DNA of 64,000 nucleotides from Pantoea sp. Ap-967 (GTDB taxonomy: Bacteria; Pseudomonadota; Gammaproteobacteria; Pseudomonadales; Pseudomonadaceae): positions 1-64,000 of the forward strand of contig NZ_VWXK01000002.1 in assembly GCF_011752565.1 (NCBI RefSeq), written 5' to 3'. This document shows positions 19,891 through 28,089 of the stretch, in pieces; position 1 is the first letter of the stretch, and every line of letters starts with the position of its first letter. The translations under genes were made by a program, and so were the position numbers. Under the pieces are notes generated by a model. That model was given only the letters and a program-made list of their open reading frames with translations. It ran no database searches and was not told where the DNA came from.

Positions 19891-20021
19891 GGGCGACTCC
19901 TGGGCGCAAATAACGGCCGCGGAGTATATCTGCAAGTGGCCTGACAGTGCGCACTGGTGGAACCGCCCCGGCCCTGTGTATGCTGCCTTCGCCCCGAGCC
20001 CACCGTAGCGGACGCCGCCCC

Positions 20022-20873
20022 ATGCCCGTTGACCTGCAAGCGCTCTACCCCAAGCTGATACACCTGATGCTGGACACAGTGTTCGTGGTCGACCGGGACA
20101 ACACCATCGTTTTCGTCAGCAACGCCTGCGAGGCTTTGCTCGGCTACCGCGCCGATGAACTGATTGGCACACCGATCACCCGCTACATGCACCCCGAAGA
20201 CCTTGAAGCAACGTATGCCTCGATCAACCGGGTGATGAACGGCCAGTCGCACCAGGATTTTCGCAACCGCTACCTGCGCAAGGACGGCGCGGTCGTACAC
20301 ATTCTGTGGGCCGCTTCCTGGTCCGAGGAAGTGGGCGCACGCATTGGTGTGGCGCGCAACGTCACGGCGCTGACCCGCGCCGAGGAAGAACTGCGCTTTC
20401 TCGCCCACCACGACCCCCTGACCCGCCTGTGCAACCGCGCGCTGTTCAACCAGCGCCTGGCCACGGCGCTGCAGCGCAAACAGCCGCTGGCCCTGCTGTT
20501 TCTCGACATCAACGACTTCAAGGGCATCAACGACGCCTACGGCCATGCCATGGGCGACCGTGTGCTGTGCGCGGTAGCGCGGCGCCTGGAAAGCTGCGTG
20601 GGCGCCCAGGGCACCGTGGCGCGCATGGGCGGTGACGAATTCACCGTGCTGCTGACCGAATTGGCCTCGGCGGGTGACCTGGCGCGGATGATGGCCGAAG
20701 TGCTGGCCGCCATGGCGCAGCCCTTGGGCGGCGCGTGCGCCGGGTTACGCATGCCCACCTGCAGCATCGGCGTGGCGTGCTACCCGGAGGATGGCGAGGA
20801 TATCGATACCCTGCTCAATTGCGCCGATGACGACATGTACCGGCAGAAACGGCGCCGCTCGGTGGTGGGATAA
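20022..20873 (+). CDS. PAS-GGDEF diguanylate cyclase
   Basis: 283 residues. A PAS sensor (about 12-120, with VFVVDRDNTIVFVSNACEAL) is joined to a GGDEF domain (about 130-280). The active-site motif is intact (RMGGDEF), as is the DPLTRLCNR start, so cyclic-di-GMP synthesis is expected. The position of the inhibitory RxxD site, five residues before GGDEF, is not conserved, suggesting no classical product inhibition. There are no membrane segments, so it is a cytosolic sensor. The ligand of the PAS domain is unknown. The gene is separate from the neighbours. Confidence 0.9.
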   Translation: MPVDLQALYPKLIHLMLDTVFVVDRDNTIVFVSNACEALLGYRADELIGTPITRYMHPEDLEATYASINRVMNGQSHQDFRNRYLRKDGAVVHILWAASWSEEVGARIGVARNVTALTRAEEELRFLAHHDPLTRLCNRALFNQRLATALQRKQPLALLFLDINDFKGINDAYGHAMGDRVLCAVARRLESCVGAQGTVARMGGDEFTVLLTELASAGDLARMMAEVLAAMAQPLGGACAGLRMPTCSIGVACYPEDGEDIDTLLNCADDDMYRQKRRRSVVG

Positions 20874-20880
20874 GCCCGCG

Positions 20881-21114
20881 CTACTGCAACAGGATGGCCT
20901 GCTGCGCGGCAATCGTGGGTATCGCCACTACGCTGCGCTGCAGTTGCAGCCAATGGCGCATCTTCTCGGCATCGAAAATCTGCCCTTCGTCCATCATGGT
21001 CAGGATCAACGCCTGAGACATTCGGTAACACCCGCACTGGGCGCACCTGCGTTCTTCCCAACCGGCCAGGCAATCGACAGATTCGGCATGACCCGCGCAG
21101 ATTAGACAACTCAT
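20881..21114 (-). CDS. small cysteine-rich protein, 77 aa
   Basis: It begins MSCLICAG and has Cys pairs C3-x2-C6 and C28-x2-C31 (CAQCGC), a pattern fitting a zinc-binding module, followed by a helical tail rich in Met, Gln and Leu. A GGGAGG site lies seven bases before the ATG. It is convergent with the diguanylate cyclase with only seven bases between stops. I do not recognise a named family. Confidence 0.7.
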   Translation of the reverse strand: MSCLICAGHAESVDCLAGWEERRCAQCGCYRMSQALILTMMDEGQIFDAEKMRHWLQLQRSVVAIPTIAAQQAILLQ

Positions 21115-21225
21115 GGAACCTCCCCTCGCATGGCCAACGCGCAAACATGTGTGCCATTCGCTACAAATAACGGCGTTTCCCAGGGAGCATGAGAATTTCA
21201 TGCCAACTCTTGCCTAGCGGCCCGG

Positions 21226-22191
21226 TCAGGCCGTGCGCTGCTGGCCGATGAGCAATAGATAATCGGTAACCTGAACGATCCGCACGGGCAGGCTTTGCTG
21301 GAGGATTTCCAAGGTCTGGCGGCTGTCGTCCAACGGGAAACGCCCGCTCACCCGCAGCTGCGCCACCGCCGGGTCCAGCCGCACCCAGCCCTTGCGGTAG
21401 CTGCGCAAGGCTTCCACCAGGTTGGCCAGCGGTTCGTCGTGCACCACCAGCCAGCCTTGCAGCCAGGCCGTTTCCATGGCGGCCATCGGCGCCTGCTGCA
21501 GCACCCCGCGCGGGTCGAACCAGGTCACCTGGCCGGCCCGCAGCAATACCGCCGGTGCAGCGCCTGGCGCCAGGCTGGCGGCCTGCTGCAGGGTCACCAC
21601 CCGGGCGCGCCCCGGCGCCTCGCGCAGCGCCAGCCGCCCGCCTTCGCTGAACAGCGTGCCGGAGGCCGTCTGGATCGCCAGCGGGCGCTGCCCCAGCGGG
21701 GCGACGTCGATGAGCATTTCGCCTTCGTGCAGGCGCAAGCGCCGCTGCTGGCCGTCGAACCAGAGTGAAACGCGGCTGCGCGCATTGAGCTGCAACTGGC
21801 TGCCATCGCTCAACCGCCAACTGCCGCGCTCGGCAGTGCGGGTGCTGTATTCAAGGCCATCGCGCCAGCTGTCGCGTGGGCTGCTGGCCAGCCAGCCGAC
21901 ACCGCCCAGCAGCAGGCAGACACCCAGGGCGTTGCGCAGCAAAGCCCGGCGCCCGTCGGGTTGGTCGAGGCTGTTCAACAACGGCTGGCTGGCCCGCCCA
22001 CGCCAGGGCGACTGCTGGAAGCGGGCCAGGCCCGAGAGCAAGCGCTGGTACACCTGGCGATGGTGGCTGGAGCGGTTGCGCCAGCGTTCCAGTTCGCTTT
22101 GCTGTTGCTCATCGAACGCGCCGGACTGCAGGCGTACCATCCACTCGATGGCCTCCTCGGCCACCGGGTCGTCGAGGCGTTGCGGCTTCAT
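21226..22191 (-). CDS. FecR-type anti-sigma regulator
   Basis: 321 residues. The N-terminal cytoplasmic DUF4880-like domain (AIEWMVRLQSGAFDEQQQSE) is followed by one membrane helix (about 87-103) and the periplasmic FecR domain (RGSWRLSDGSQLQLNARSRV) with a C-terminal STN-interacting part. It relays signals from a TonB receptor to its sigma factor. It overlaps the sigma gene by four bases. No receptor gene follows; the next gene downstream on this strand is a small Cys-rich protein. Confidence 0.92.
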   Translation of the reverse strand: MKPQRLDDPVAEEAIEWMVRLQSGAFDEQQQSELERWRNRSSHHRQVYQRLLSGLARFQQSPWRGRASQPLLNSLDQPDGRRALLRNALGVCLLLGGVGWLASSPRDSWRDGLEYSTRTAERGSWRLSDGSQLQLNARSRVSLWFDGQQRRLRLHEGEMLIDVAPLGQRPLAIQTASGTLFSEGGRLALREAPGRARVVTLQQAASLAPGAAPAVLLRAGQVTWFDPRGVLQQAPMAAMETAWLQGWLVVHDEPLANLVEALRSYRKGWVRLDPAVAQLRVSGRFPLDDSRQTLEILQQSLPVRIVQVTDYLLLIGQQRTA

Positions 22192-22697
22192 GTTTCCAGG
22201 CCCTGGTAGCAGCAGCGCAAGGCTTGCGCCATGAGTTGGTGGATGCGCCCCAGCGACAGCCCCAGGCGCTCCTGGATCTGCACGTAGGTCAGGCCTTCGA
22301 GCTGGCTCAGCACGAACACCGTGCGCGCCTGGCTGGACAACCCGTCGAGCAGGCGGTCGATGGCCACCAGGCTTTCGACCAGCATCAACTGCTCGTGGGG
22401 CGAGGGTTGCAGATCTTCGGGCACAAGGGCCAAGGCCTGTAGGTAGGCTTTTTCAAGGTCGCGCCGGCGCCAGGTTTCGTACATCAAGCGTTGCGCGATG
22501 GTGGTCAGCAGTGCCCGGGGTTCGCGGATCGCGGTCGGGTCCGGGAGCATCCACACACGCAGGAAGGTTTCGGCGGCCAAGTCTTCGGCGCTGTGGTTGC
22601 AGCCGGTGCGAAACGCCAGGCGTGCACGCAGCCAGGCGTAGTGTTGCTGGAAGATGCGGGTGACGGTCTGCTGCTTGGGCAGGTTCTGTACGTCCAT
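22188..22697 (-). CDS. ECF sigma factor, FecI-like
   Basis: 169 residues. Region 2 has HSAEDLAAETFLRVW and region 4 has LSQLEGLTYVQIQERLGLSL. This is the iron-starvation/FecI subgroup controlling a TonB-dependent receptor. I chose the ATG at 22697 over a TTG 14 codons upstream because the family usually starts near the first helix. It forms a pair with FecR. The upstream region is AT-rich but I see no convincing Fur box, so the inducer and iron link are unproved. Confidence 0.9.
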   Translation of the reverse strand: MDVQNLPKQQTVTRIFQQHYAWLRARLAFRTGCNHSAEDLAAETFLRVWMLPDPTAIREPRALLTTIAQRLMYETWRRRDLEKAYLQALALVPEDLQPSPHEQLMLVESLVAIDRLLDGLSSQARTVFVLSQLEGLTYVQIQERLGLSLGRIHQLMAQALRCCYQGLET

Positions 22698-22895
22698 GGT
22701 CTGACAATCTTCTGCGGGACTGCACACGCCATCGGACAAGAAGGTGGTGGCCGGTCAGGTGATCGGTTGACTGCTTCCCTGGCAGTTGCGTCGAGTGTGC
22801 ACCAGGGGGGATTGGCTGAAAAAGAATATAAAAAGTTAAAAATATGCCCATATTGCATAAGCGATGTAGATGTTCACCCGTTGACGGTGGCCCCG
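22698..22895. other. AT-rich leader of the fecI-like gene
   Basis: There is no gene between the sigma factor and the REP pair. An AT-rich tract at about 22815-22860 (GAATATAAAAAGTTAAAAAT) stands out from the GC-rich surroundings and probably holds the minus-strand promoter. I could not define -35/-10 boxes or a Fur site with confidence. Confidence 0.4.
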
Positions 22896-22996
22896 GTAGG
22901 AGCGAGCGCAGCTCGCGATGGGCTGCAAAGCAGCCCCGGCGTGATGAGAACCTTGGGGCCGCTGCGCGCCCCATCGCGAGCTGCGCTCGCTCCTAC
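22896..22996. repeat. REP pair
   Basis: GTAGGAGCGAGCGCAGCTCG and its complement flank a spacer with the GGCTGC...GCAGCC motif, nearly the same as the pairs at 1441 and 63902. It lies between the MFS gene and the fecI leader. Confidence 0.9.
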
Positions 22997-23032
22997 AGGT
23001 GGTGGTGCGTTATCGCATGGGGGGGCGGTGGG

Positions 23033-24580
23033 TTATTGCACGGCCAATGCGCCGCGCTCCTGTTCGCGCAATGGGCGAACCAGCCAGCCAATCAGCACGG
23101 TGAGCAACACGATCACCGCCGCCAGGAACCACAACACACCGTGGAACGCGCTGTCATACCCTGCGCGCAACACCGCCTGCAGGGCTTCGGCCTGGGCGGC
23201 GCCCTGTACCACGCCGTCCAGGTTGCCGGCCGCTACGCTGTCGATCCAGCCACGCACGGTCGCAGGCTCTGCGCTGAACGCGCCCAGCCCTTCACGCAGG
23301 CGGCCATCGAGCAGGGTCGCCAGCAGCGAGCCATACACCGCCACGGCAATCGCCTCGCTGCCCAGGCGGAAGGTATTGAGCAGCCCCGCCGCCATGCCGG
23401 CCTTCTGCGCAGGCACGGTCTTCAGCGCCAGGCCATCGACCAACCCCGCCGACAGGCCCATGCCGGCGCCCACCAGCAGCAGTGGCACTGCCAGTTGCCA
23501 CAGGCTCGCCTGCACCTGGGCCACCAGCGCCAGGCTCACCACCCCAGCCAACAGGGCCAGCAGGCTGGCCTTGAGGATGCCCACCGCCGACACGCCCCGG
23601 GCGGCCCACTTGCCGGCCAGAATCGGGCAGAACAGCATCGGCACGGTCAGCAGCAGCATGGCCAGCCCGGCCTGGGTCGGGGCCAGGCGCAGCACGCCGA
23701 ACAAATAGCTGGGCAGGTAGGTGAGCAAGGTGACGAAGCCGAACGAGGCCGCGACCGTCACCAGGGCCAGGCCCACGAATGGCCCGCTACCGAGCAGCGA
23801 CAGGTCGAGCATCGGTTGCAGGTGGCGCCGCTCTTGCCAGGCGAACAGCGCCAGCAGCAGCCCCGAGAGCACCAGCAAACCGAGCACGCCCGGGCTCTGC
23901 CAGCCCCACTGCGAGCCCTGCACGATGGCCACCATCAAGGCCAGCAACGCCAGCACGAACAGCGCCGTGCCGCCAACATCGAAGCCGGCCTTGTGCTCAG
24001 CCAGGCGGCCATCGCGGGCAATCAATGGTGTGCCGAGCAGCACCAGGGCCAAGGTCAGGGTGTGCGCCCAGAAAATCGCCCGCCAGCCCACGCCCTCGAT
24101 CAGCAGCCCCGACAGCGTCGGCCCAAGGCTTACGCCAAGGCCGGCGACGGTGCCGAACAGGGCGAATGCGCGCAGCCGCGCCGGGCCGTCGAAGTGGGTG
24201 GAAAGGATGGCGATGCCGCACGAGAAGATCGCCGCTGCCCCTACCCCGGCCAAGGCACGGCCGAGGTCCAGCACCCAGGCGTCACTGGCCAGCGCCGACA
24301 CCACCGAGGCCAGCACGTACAGCCCGGCACCGGCGACGAAACAGCGTTTGCGACCCAGGCGGTCGGCCAGCGCGCCCCAGGCCAGGGTGAAACAGGCAAA
24401 CGCCAGGTTGAAGGCATTCACCACCCATTGCAGGTGGGTCAGCGAGGCCTGGATGTCGCTGCCGATGGCCGGCAACGCCAGCGCCGTACCGGAGATGGAA
24501 CTGGGCACGACGAAGATCGCCAGCAGGATGGTGCCCAGCAGGGCATTGTCGGAAAGTGTGCTTTTCATGGGTCCGTCCAT
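23033..24580 (-). CDS. MFS transporter, DHA2-like (14-helix) exporter
   Basis: 515 residues (511 if MKSTLS at 24568 is the start). About 14 hydrophobic helices carry the MFS motif GALADRLGRKRCFVAG after helix 2 and the motif C-like GVSLGPTLSGLL. DHA2 members export drugs or secondary metabolites with proton exchange. It is the last gene of the AfsA-like/HAD/P450 operon, four bases after the P450 stop, so it probably exports the product of that pathway. Confidence 0.88.
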   Translation of the reverse strand: MDGPMKSTLSDNALLGTILLAIFVVPSSISGTALALPAIGSDIQASLTHLQWVVNAFNLAFACFTLAWGALADRLGRKRCFVAGAGLYVLASVVSALASDAWVLDLGRALAGVGAAAIFSCGIAILSTHFDGPARLRAFALFGTVAGLGVSLGPTLSGLLIEGVGWRAIFWAHTLTLALVLLGTPLIARDGRLAEHKAGFDVGGTALFVLALLALMVAIVQGSQWGWQSPGVLGLLVLSGLLLALFAWQERRHLQPMLDLSLLGSGPFVGLALVTVAASFGFVTLLTYLPSYLFGVLRLAPTQAGLAMLLLTVPMLFCPILAGKWAARGVSAVGILKASLLALLAGVVSLALVAQVQASLWQLAVPLLLVGAGMGLSAGLVDGLALKTVPAQKAGMAAGLLNTFRLGSEAIAVAVYGSLLATLLDGRLREGLGAFSAEPATVRGWIDSVAAGNLDGVVQGAAQAEALQAVLRAGYDSAFHGVLWFLAAVIVLLTVLIGWLVRPLREQERGALAVQ

Positions 24581-24584
24581 TCGC

Positions 24585-25820
24585 TCAAGGGGTGTTGAAG
24601 CCGCGCACCGGCAGGCGCGTGGGGCGACGCAGGATGATGCCCTCGACCCACGGCACGTCGTGCGCCGGGATGTCCAGGCGCAAATCAGGCAAGCGCTCTA
24701 CCAGAATCTGCAGCACCGTGGTGATTTCCAGCCGCGCCAGCGCCGCGCCCATGCAGTTGTGCATGCCATAGCCGAACTGCAGGTGGCGCCCGTCCTGGCG
24801 GCCCAGGCGAATGGCCAGCGGGTCGGGGAACACCTCGGGGTCACGGTTGGCGGCGAAGGCATCGGCGTAGATCACGCTGCCCGCCGGAATCAGCCCCCAC
24901 GGCCCATCCAGGTCGCTGCTGGCCAGGCGCGGGAAGGTCGAGATGGTGCCCAGCGGCAGCAGGCGCAGCAGTTCCTCGACGGCCTGCGGGATACGCTGCG
25001 GGTCGTCCACCAGGCTGCGGTATAACGCCGGTTGTGCCAGCAGCACGTACACGGCCTTGGTCAGCACGCTGAGGATGTTCTGGTCGCCGCCAATCAGTAC
25101 ACCCAGCAGAATGCCCACCAGTTCCTTGTCTGACAGTGGCGGCTCGCTGTCATCGCGGCTGGCGACGAAGCGCTGGATAAGGCCATCGGCATGGCTGGGC
25201 CGGGCGCCGGTCACCAGGTCGGTAAGGTAGCCGTACACGCCCCAGAACTGGCGCAACAGCTCGGGCACGTCGGCGTCGGACGCCACCTGAACGGTATGGC
25301 TCAGGGGCCGGTAGTAGTCGCGGTCGGCCAGGGGAATGCCCAGCAACTGGCAGTCGACGGTCGAGGGCACCTGCTCCAGCACCAGGCTGAACAGGTCGGC
25401 GCCGCGCGGTTGCTGGCGCAGAAGATCGATGCGGGCGTGGGTCACCTGCTCCACTGTTTCGCGCAGCAGGGCCACGCCACTGGGGCTGAAATCCCGCGCC
25501 ACGACCTTGCGCAGGCGGCCGTGGTCGGGGATGTCGTTGTTCAGCAGCAGCTCGGGTGGGGTGATGGTCGGCAGGAAACTCGGCCCGCCCTCTTCGTTGC
25601 AGGGTGCGCGGATGGCGCGGTTGTCGAGCAGCAGTGCTTGCACCTCGGCATGCCGGGTGAGGTGGATGGCGCTGTGGCCGCTGGGCAGCAAGATGCGTTT
25701 GAAGCCAGCTTCGGCGGGCAGTTCGCGGTAGGCAGGTGCGGCATCCAACTGGGGAATGTGCTCGATGGTGATGTCTGCCAACAGCGGTTGGCGCGCCAGT
25801 GTGTCCAGGGCAATGTTCAT
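24585..25820 (-). CDS. cytochrome P450 with non-canonical I-helix
   Basis: 411 residues, a soluble bacterial class I size. The heme ligand is C356 in FGYGMHNCMG, with the ExxR pair E283/R286 and the PR pair in the TFPRLA segment. In the I-helix the usual acid-Thr pair (AGxDT) is replaced by GGDQN (244-248): Gln and Asn instead of Asp/Glu and Thr. Oxygen activation may therefore differ, as in P450s that use Asn there. No ferredoxin or ferredoxin reductase is encoded next to it. Its start shares one base with the HAD stop (TGATG), so translation is coupled. Confidence 0.9.
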   Translation of the reverse strand: MNIALDTLARQPLLADITIEHIPQLDAAPAYRELPAEAGFKRILLPSGHSAIHLTRHAEVQALLLDNRAIRAPCNEEGGPSFLPTITPPELLLNNDIPDHGRLRKVVARDFSPSGVALLRETVEQVTHARIDLLRQQPRGADLFSLVLEQVPSTVDCQLLGIPLADRDYYRPLSHTVQVASDADVPELLRQFWGVYGYLTDLVTGARPSHADGLIQRFVASRDDSEPPLSDKELVGILLGVLIGGDQNILSVLTKAVYVLLAQPALYRSLVDDPQRIPQAVEELLRLLPLGTISTFPRLASSDLDGPWGLIPAGSVIYADAFAANRDPEVFPDPLAIRLGRQDGRHLQFGYGMHNCMGAALARLEITTVLQILVERLPDLRLDIPAHDVPWVEGIILRRPTRLPVRGFNTP

Positions 25821-26497
25821 CAGGCAGGTTCTCCTTGGGCCAGCAGCGCGCCAACCCCCGTGGCCCGGGCAATATCGGCCAGGGCCTGGGGGTTGTCGCG
25901 AAAGTGCACGGTTTGCCAGCCGCGGGCGGCGGCGGCGGCCACATTGCCGGCCAGGTCGTCGATCAGCAGGTTGGCGTGGGCCGGCAGGCCGGCGCGGGCC
26001 AGGGCGATGTCGAAGAACTGGGCGTCGGGTTTGCGGCAACCTTCCTTGCAGGAGTCGACCACCAGGTCGACCACGCCTTCCAGGCCGACGATGGGCCGCC
26101 AGTGCGGCTCCCACTCGACCACATTGTTGGTCAGGATGCCGATGGCATAGCCCGCCTGCTTCAGCGTGCGCGCCGCCTCAACCATGTGCACGTTGGCCTG
26201 CACCCCGGCGAACCATTGCTCGCCGAAGCGGCGCAGGCGCGCCCGCGACAGGTCGGCCGGCGGCGCCTGGGCCAGCAACGCCAACTCCACGCGCCGGCCC
26301 CATTCGTCCTCGCTGAGCAGGGCATTCTCGATGGGCGCCAAGGGTGGCACGCCCAGCTCGGCAGCCACCTCGGCGATGGCCTGCTGCAAGGCCAGCGGGG
26401 CGATGCCGGTCTTGACCTGATACTGGTCGAACAGTGCATCGATTGGCGGCGACAGCACGCCGCCGAAATCGAACCAGACTCGCTCGATGGCACTCAT
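25820..26497 (-). CDS. HAD-superfamily hydrolase (phosphatase-like)
   Basis: 225 residues. HAD motif I is DFGGV with nucleophile D10; motif II Thr is in GILTNN, the motif III Lys in the KPD segment, and the motif IV acids in LLIDDLAGN. The second Asp of motif I is Gly, as in YihX-type sugar phosphatases, so phosphatase activity is still plausible. It is flanked by the AfsA-like and P450 genes with one-base overlaps. In A-factor pathways a phosphatase removes the glycerol phosphate left after the AfsA step; that role here is inferred. Confidence 0.82.
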   Translation of the reverse strand: MSAIERVWFDFGGVLSPPIDALFDQYQVKTGIAPLALQQAIAEVAAELGVPPLAPIENALLSEDEWGRRVELALLAQAPPADLSRARLRRFGEQWFAGVQANVHMVEAARTLKQAGYAIGILTNNVVEWEPHWRPIVGLEGVVDLVVDSCKEGCRKPDAQFFDIALARAGLPAHANLLIDDLAGNVAAAAARGWQTVHFRDNPQALADIARATGVGALLAQGEPA

Positions 26498-27543
26498 CAG
26501 GCACCTCCCACGGCGGCCAGCAAGGCCGGTTCCACCAGCCGCTGCAGTTCCACCTCGGCACTGGCCAATTGTGCCCCACCCTGCTCGACCGTCAGGCTCA
26601 GCAGCACCCGGCCATCGTCGGCCACGCGCAGGCTGCCCAGGTCCGCACGGACCTCGGTGGCCAGGCCGAACTCGCCGAAGCGGGCGAACACCACCTTGGC
26701 CCGCGCCAGCAACAGCTCGTCGGGCGCGAGCCCCGCCTGGCGCTTGGCCGCGAGCAGGGCGATCTGGCGGAAACCTTCGAGCAGCAGCATGCCGGGGATG
26801 TGGTCCAGGGGGTGGTCGAAGATCGCCGGGTTGCCTTGGTCGACGATCAGGGTGCCCACCAGTTGGCCGTCATCGACCTGGATGTCGCGCCCCAGTACCA
26901 CGTTGTTCAGCCAGTGGCGGCCGACCTGGAACGGCGCCAGCGGCGCGGGCAGCTGGGAGCGCGGGTCGGCATGCGGGGCGGTGGCGGCGATGGCGCGGTT
27001 GCGCATCTTGTTCCAGGCCGCGTCAGTCATCCAGCGGATGGCCATGCGCTCGTGGCGGGCGGCCACGCGGCCGTTGAGGGCCAGGGTCATGTCCAGCGTC
27101 ACGCCGCTGCGCACGCCGTGGCGCACGTATTCGTCCACCACACGCACTTCGATCAGTGCCGAGGCCGGGCGGTCGCCGACCACCAGCGCTGCGCGCTCGA
27201 CCACCCGGGTGTCGCTGTCGAGGTAGATGAACTTGTCCTTGGCGCTGACATCGAGGAAGGCGTGGGAGATGTAGATGGACGCCTGGCGGAACACTTCGAG
27301 CAACAGCAGCATGTCGTAGTGGGCGTCGCGGTGGGTGTGTTCGCTGAAGTAGCTGTGGGTGCGCGGTAATTGCGCCAGGCAGCGGAAGTGGCCTTCGCCG
27401 ATGCGCTGGGCGCCGGTGAGGAACACTTCGCTGACCGCGGCGCGGTGGACCATGCCACGGGGGACGGTGTTTTCGTCGACACTGGCGGCCAGTAGCACGG
27501 CGGGGTCGAAGGTGTTGGGTTCGGGGTGCTGCAAGGTGGTCAT
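26497..27543 (-). CDS. AfsA/ScbA-like hotdog protein (butyrolactone-synthase family)
   Basis: 348 residues built of two AfsA hotdog repeats (about 30-175 and 195-340). Each repeat keeps the ExxRQ signature: E83/R86 in LEVFRQ and E256/R259 in LEGFRQ. In Streptomyces, AfsA-type enzymes condense a beta-ketoacyl group with dihydroxyacetone phosphate on the way to gamma-butyrolactone signals. The family is uncommon outside actinobacteria. It is the first gene of a tight operon with a HAD phosphatase, P450 and exporter. No TetR-type receptor gene is adjacent, so signal versus metabolite is open. Confidence 0.85.
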   Translation of the reverse strand: MTTLQHPEPNTFDPAVLLAASVDENTVPRGMVHRAAVSEVFLTGAQRIGEGHFRCLAQLPRTHSYFSEHTHRDAHYDMLLLLEVFRQASIYISHAFLDVSAKDKFIYLDSDTRVVERAALVVGDRPASALIEVRVVDEYVRHGVRSGVTLDMTLALNGRVAARHERMAIRWMTDAAWNKMRNRAIAATAPHADPRSQLPAPLAPFQVGRHWLNNVVLGRDIQVDDGQLVGTLIVDQGNPAIFDHPLDHIPGMLLLEGFRQIALLAAKRQAGLAPDELLLARAKVVFARFGEFGLATEVRADLGSLRVADDGRVLLSLTVEQGGAQLASAEVELQRLVEPALLAAVGGA

Positions 27544-27693
27544 GGGGGTGGCCTCGTCAGGTTGTTAATGGGTGATCTGCCCAAGCTGTGCAACTGGACG
27601 AGGAAGTTTTCAGTGGGGGTTGAGATTGTTTGGTTACTTGCTTAGATCGAGTTGGGGTGTAGGGGGTGCAGGGGGTGTTGGGCGGTAGGGATG

Positions 27694-27939
27694 TGTTGCC
27701 TGGGAGATCGAGCGCCGCCCGCGCGGCGCTTCGCGAGCTGCGCTCGCTCCTACGTCTGTTTCGGGCCAGTGAGTCCTGGGGGATTTGCGCGCGAACGCCT
27801 TGGAGCATGCCTCGATATCGCGTCGTACCCACAAGGCGGTCGCGCGCGATGGCGCAGGCGTAATTGGCCCGAAACAAACGTAGGAGCGAGCGCAGCTCGC
27901 GAAGCGCCGCGCGGGCGGCGCTCGATCTCCCAGGCAACA
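27694..27939. repeat. composite REP element with about 75-bp arms and a conserved core
   Basis: Two nearly perfect arms (one mismatch seen), each containing TGGGAGATCGAGCG, a REP unit and TTTCGGGCCA, flank a core with ACAAGGCGGTCGCGCGCGAT. A second copy with the same core lies at 39526-39755. It occupies most of the 546-base gap 27544-28089 between the AfsA operon and the TonB receptor; the remainder holds no gene. Confidence 0.88.
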
Positions 27940-28089
27940 CACCCCAAAAACGGTTCACACCCCAACCCCAGTTATAACCCCCCAACCACAAGTTCTAACG
28001 CCCCCACTGAAATTCCCGCGCCCTCATCGCTCAAGGTCGGAAACAACAGCCAACACACGACTGCGCTGCACCGACCCGGAGTTCCACCT

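Noticed and set aside
22188..22739. TTG start extending the sigma factor by 14 residues
   Set aside because: The ATG at 22697 is closer to the usual sigma-factor start, and no ribosome-binding site supports the TTG.
22698..22895. Fur box before the fecI-like gene
   Set aside because: The AT-rich tract does not match the 19-base Fur palindrome well enough.
27694..27939. CRISPR array or integron-like repeat
   Set aside because: Only two inverted arms around a core, not direct repeats with unique spacers; no cas or integrase genes.
27971..27978. GTTATAAC as a second Zur site before the TonB receptor
   Set aside because: Only the eight-base core matches; both flanks are runs of C with no match to the consensus.
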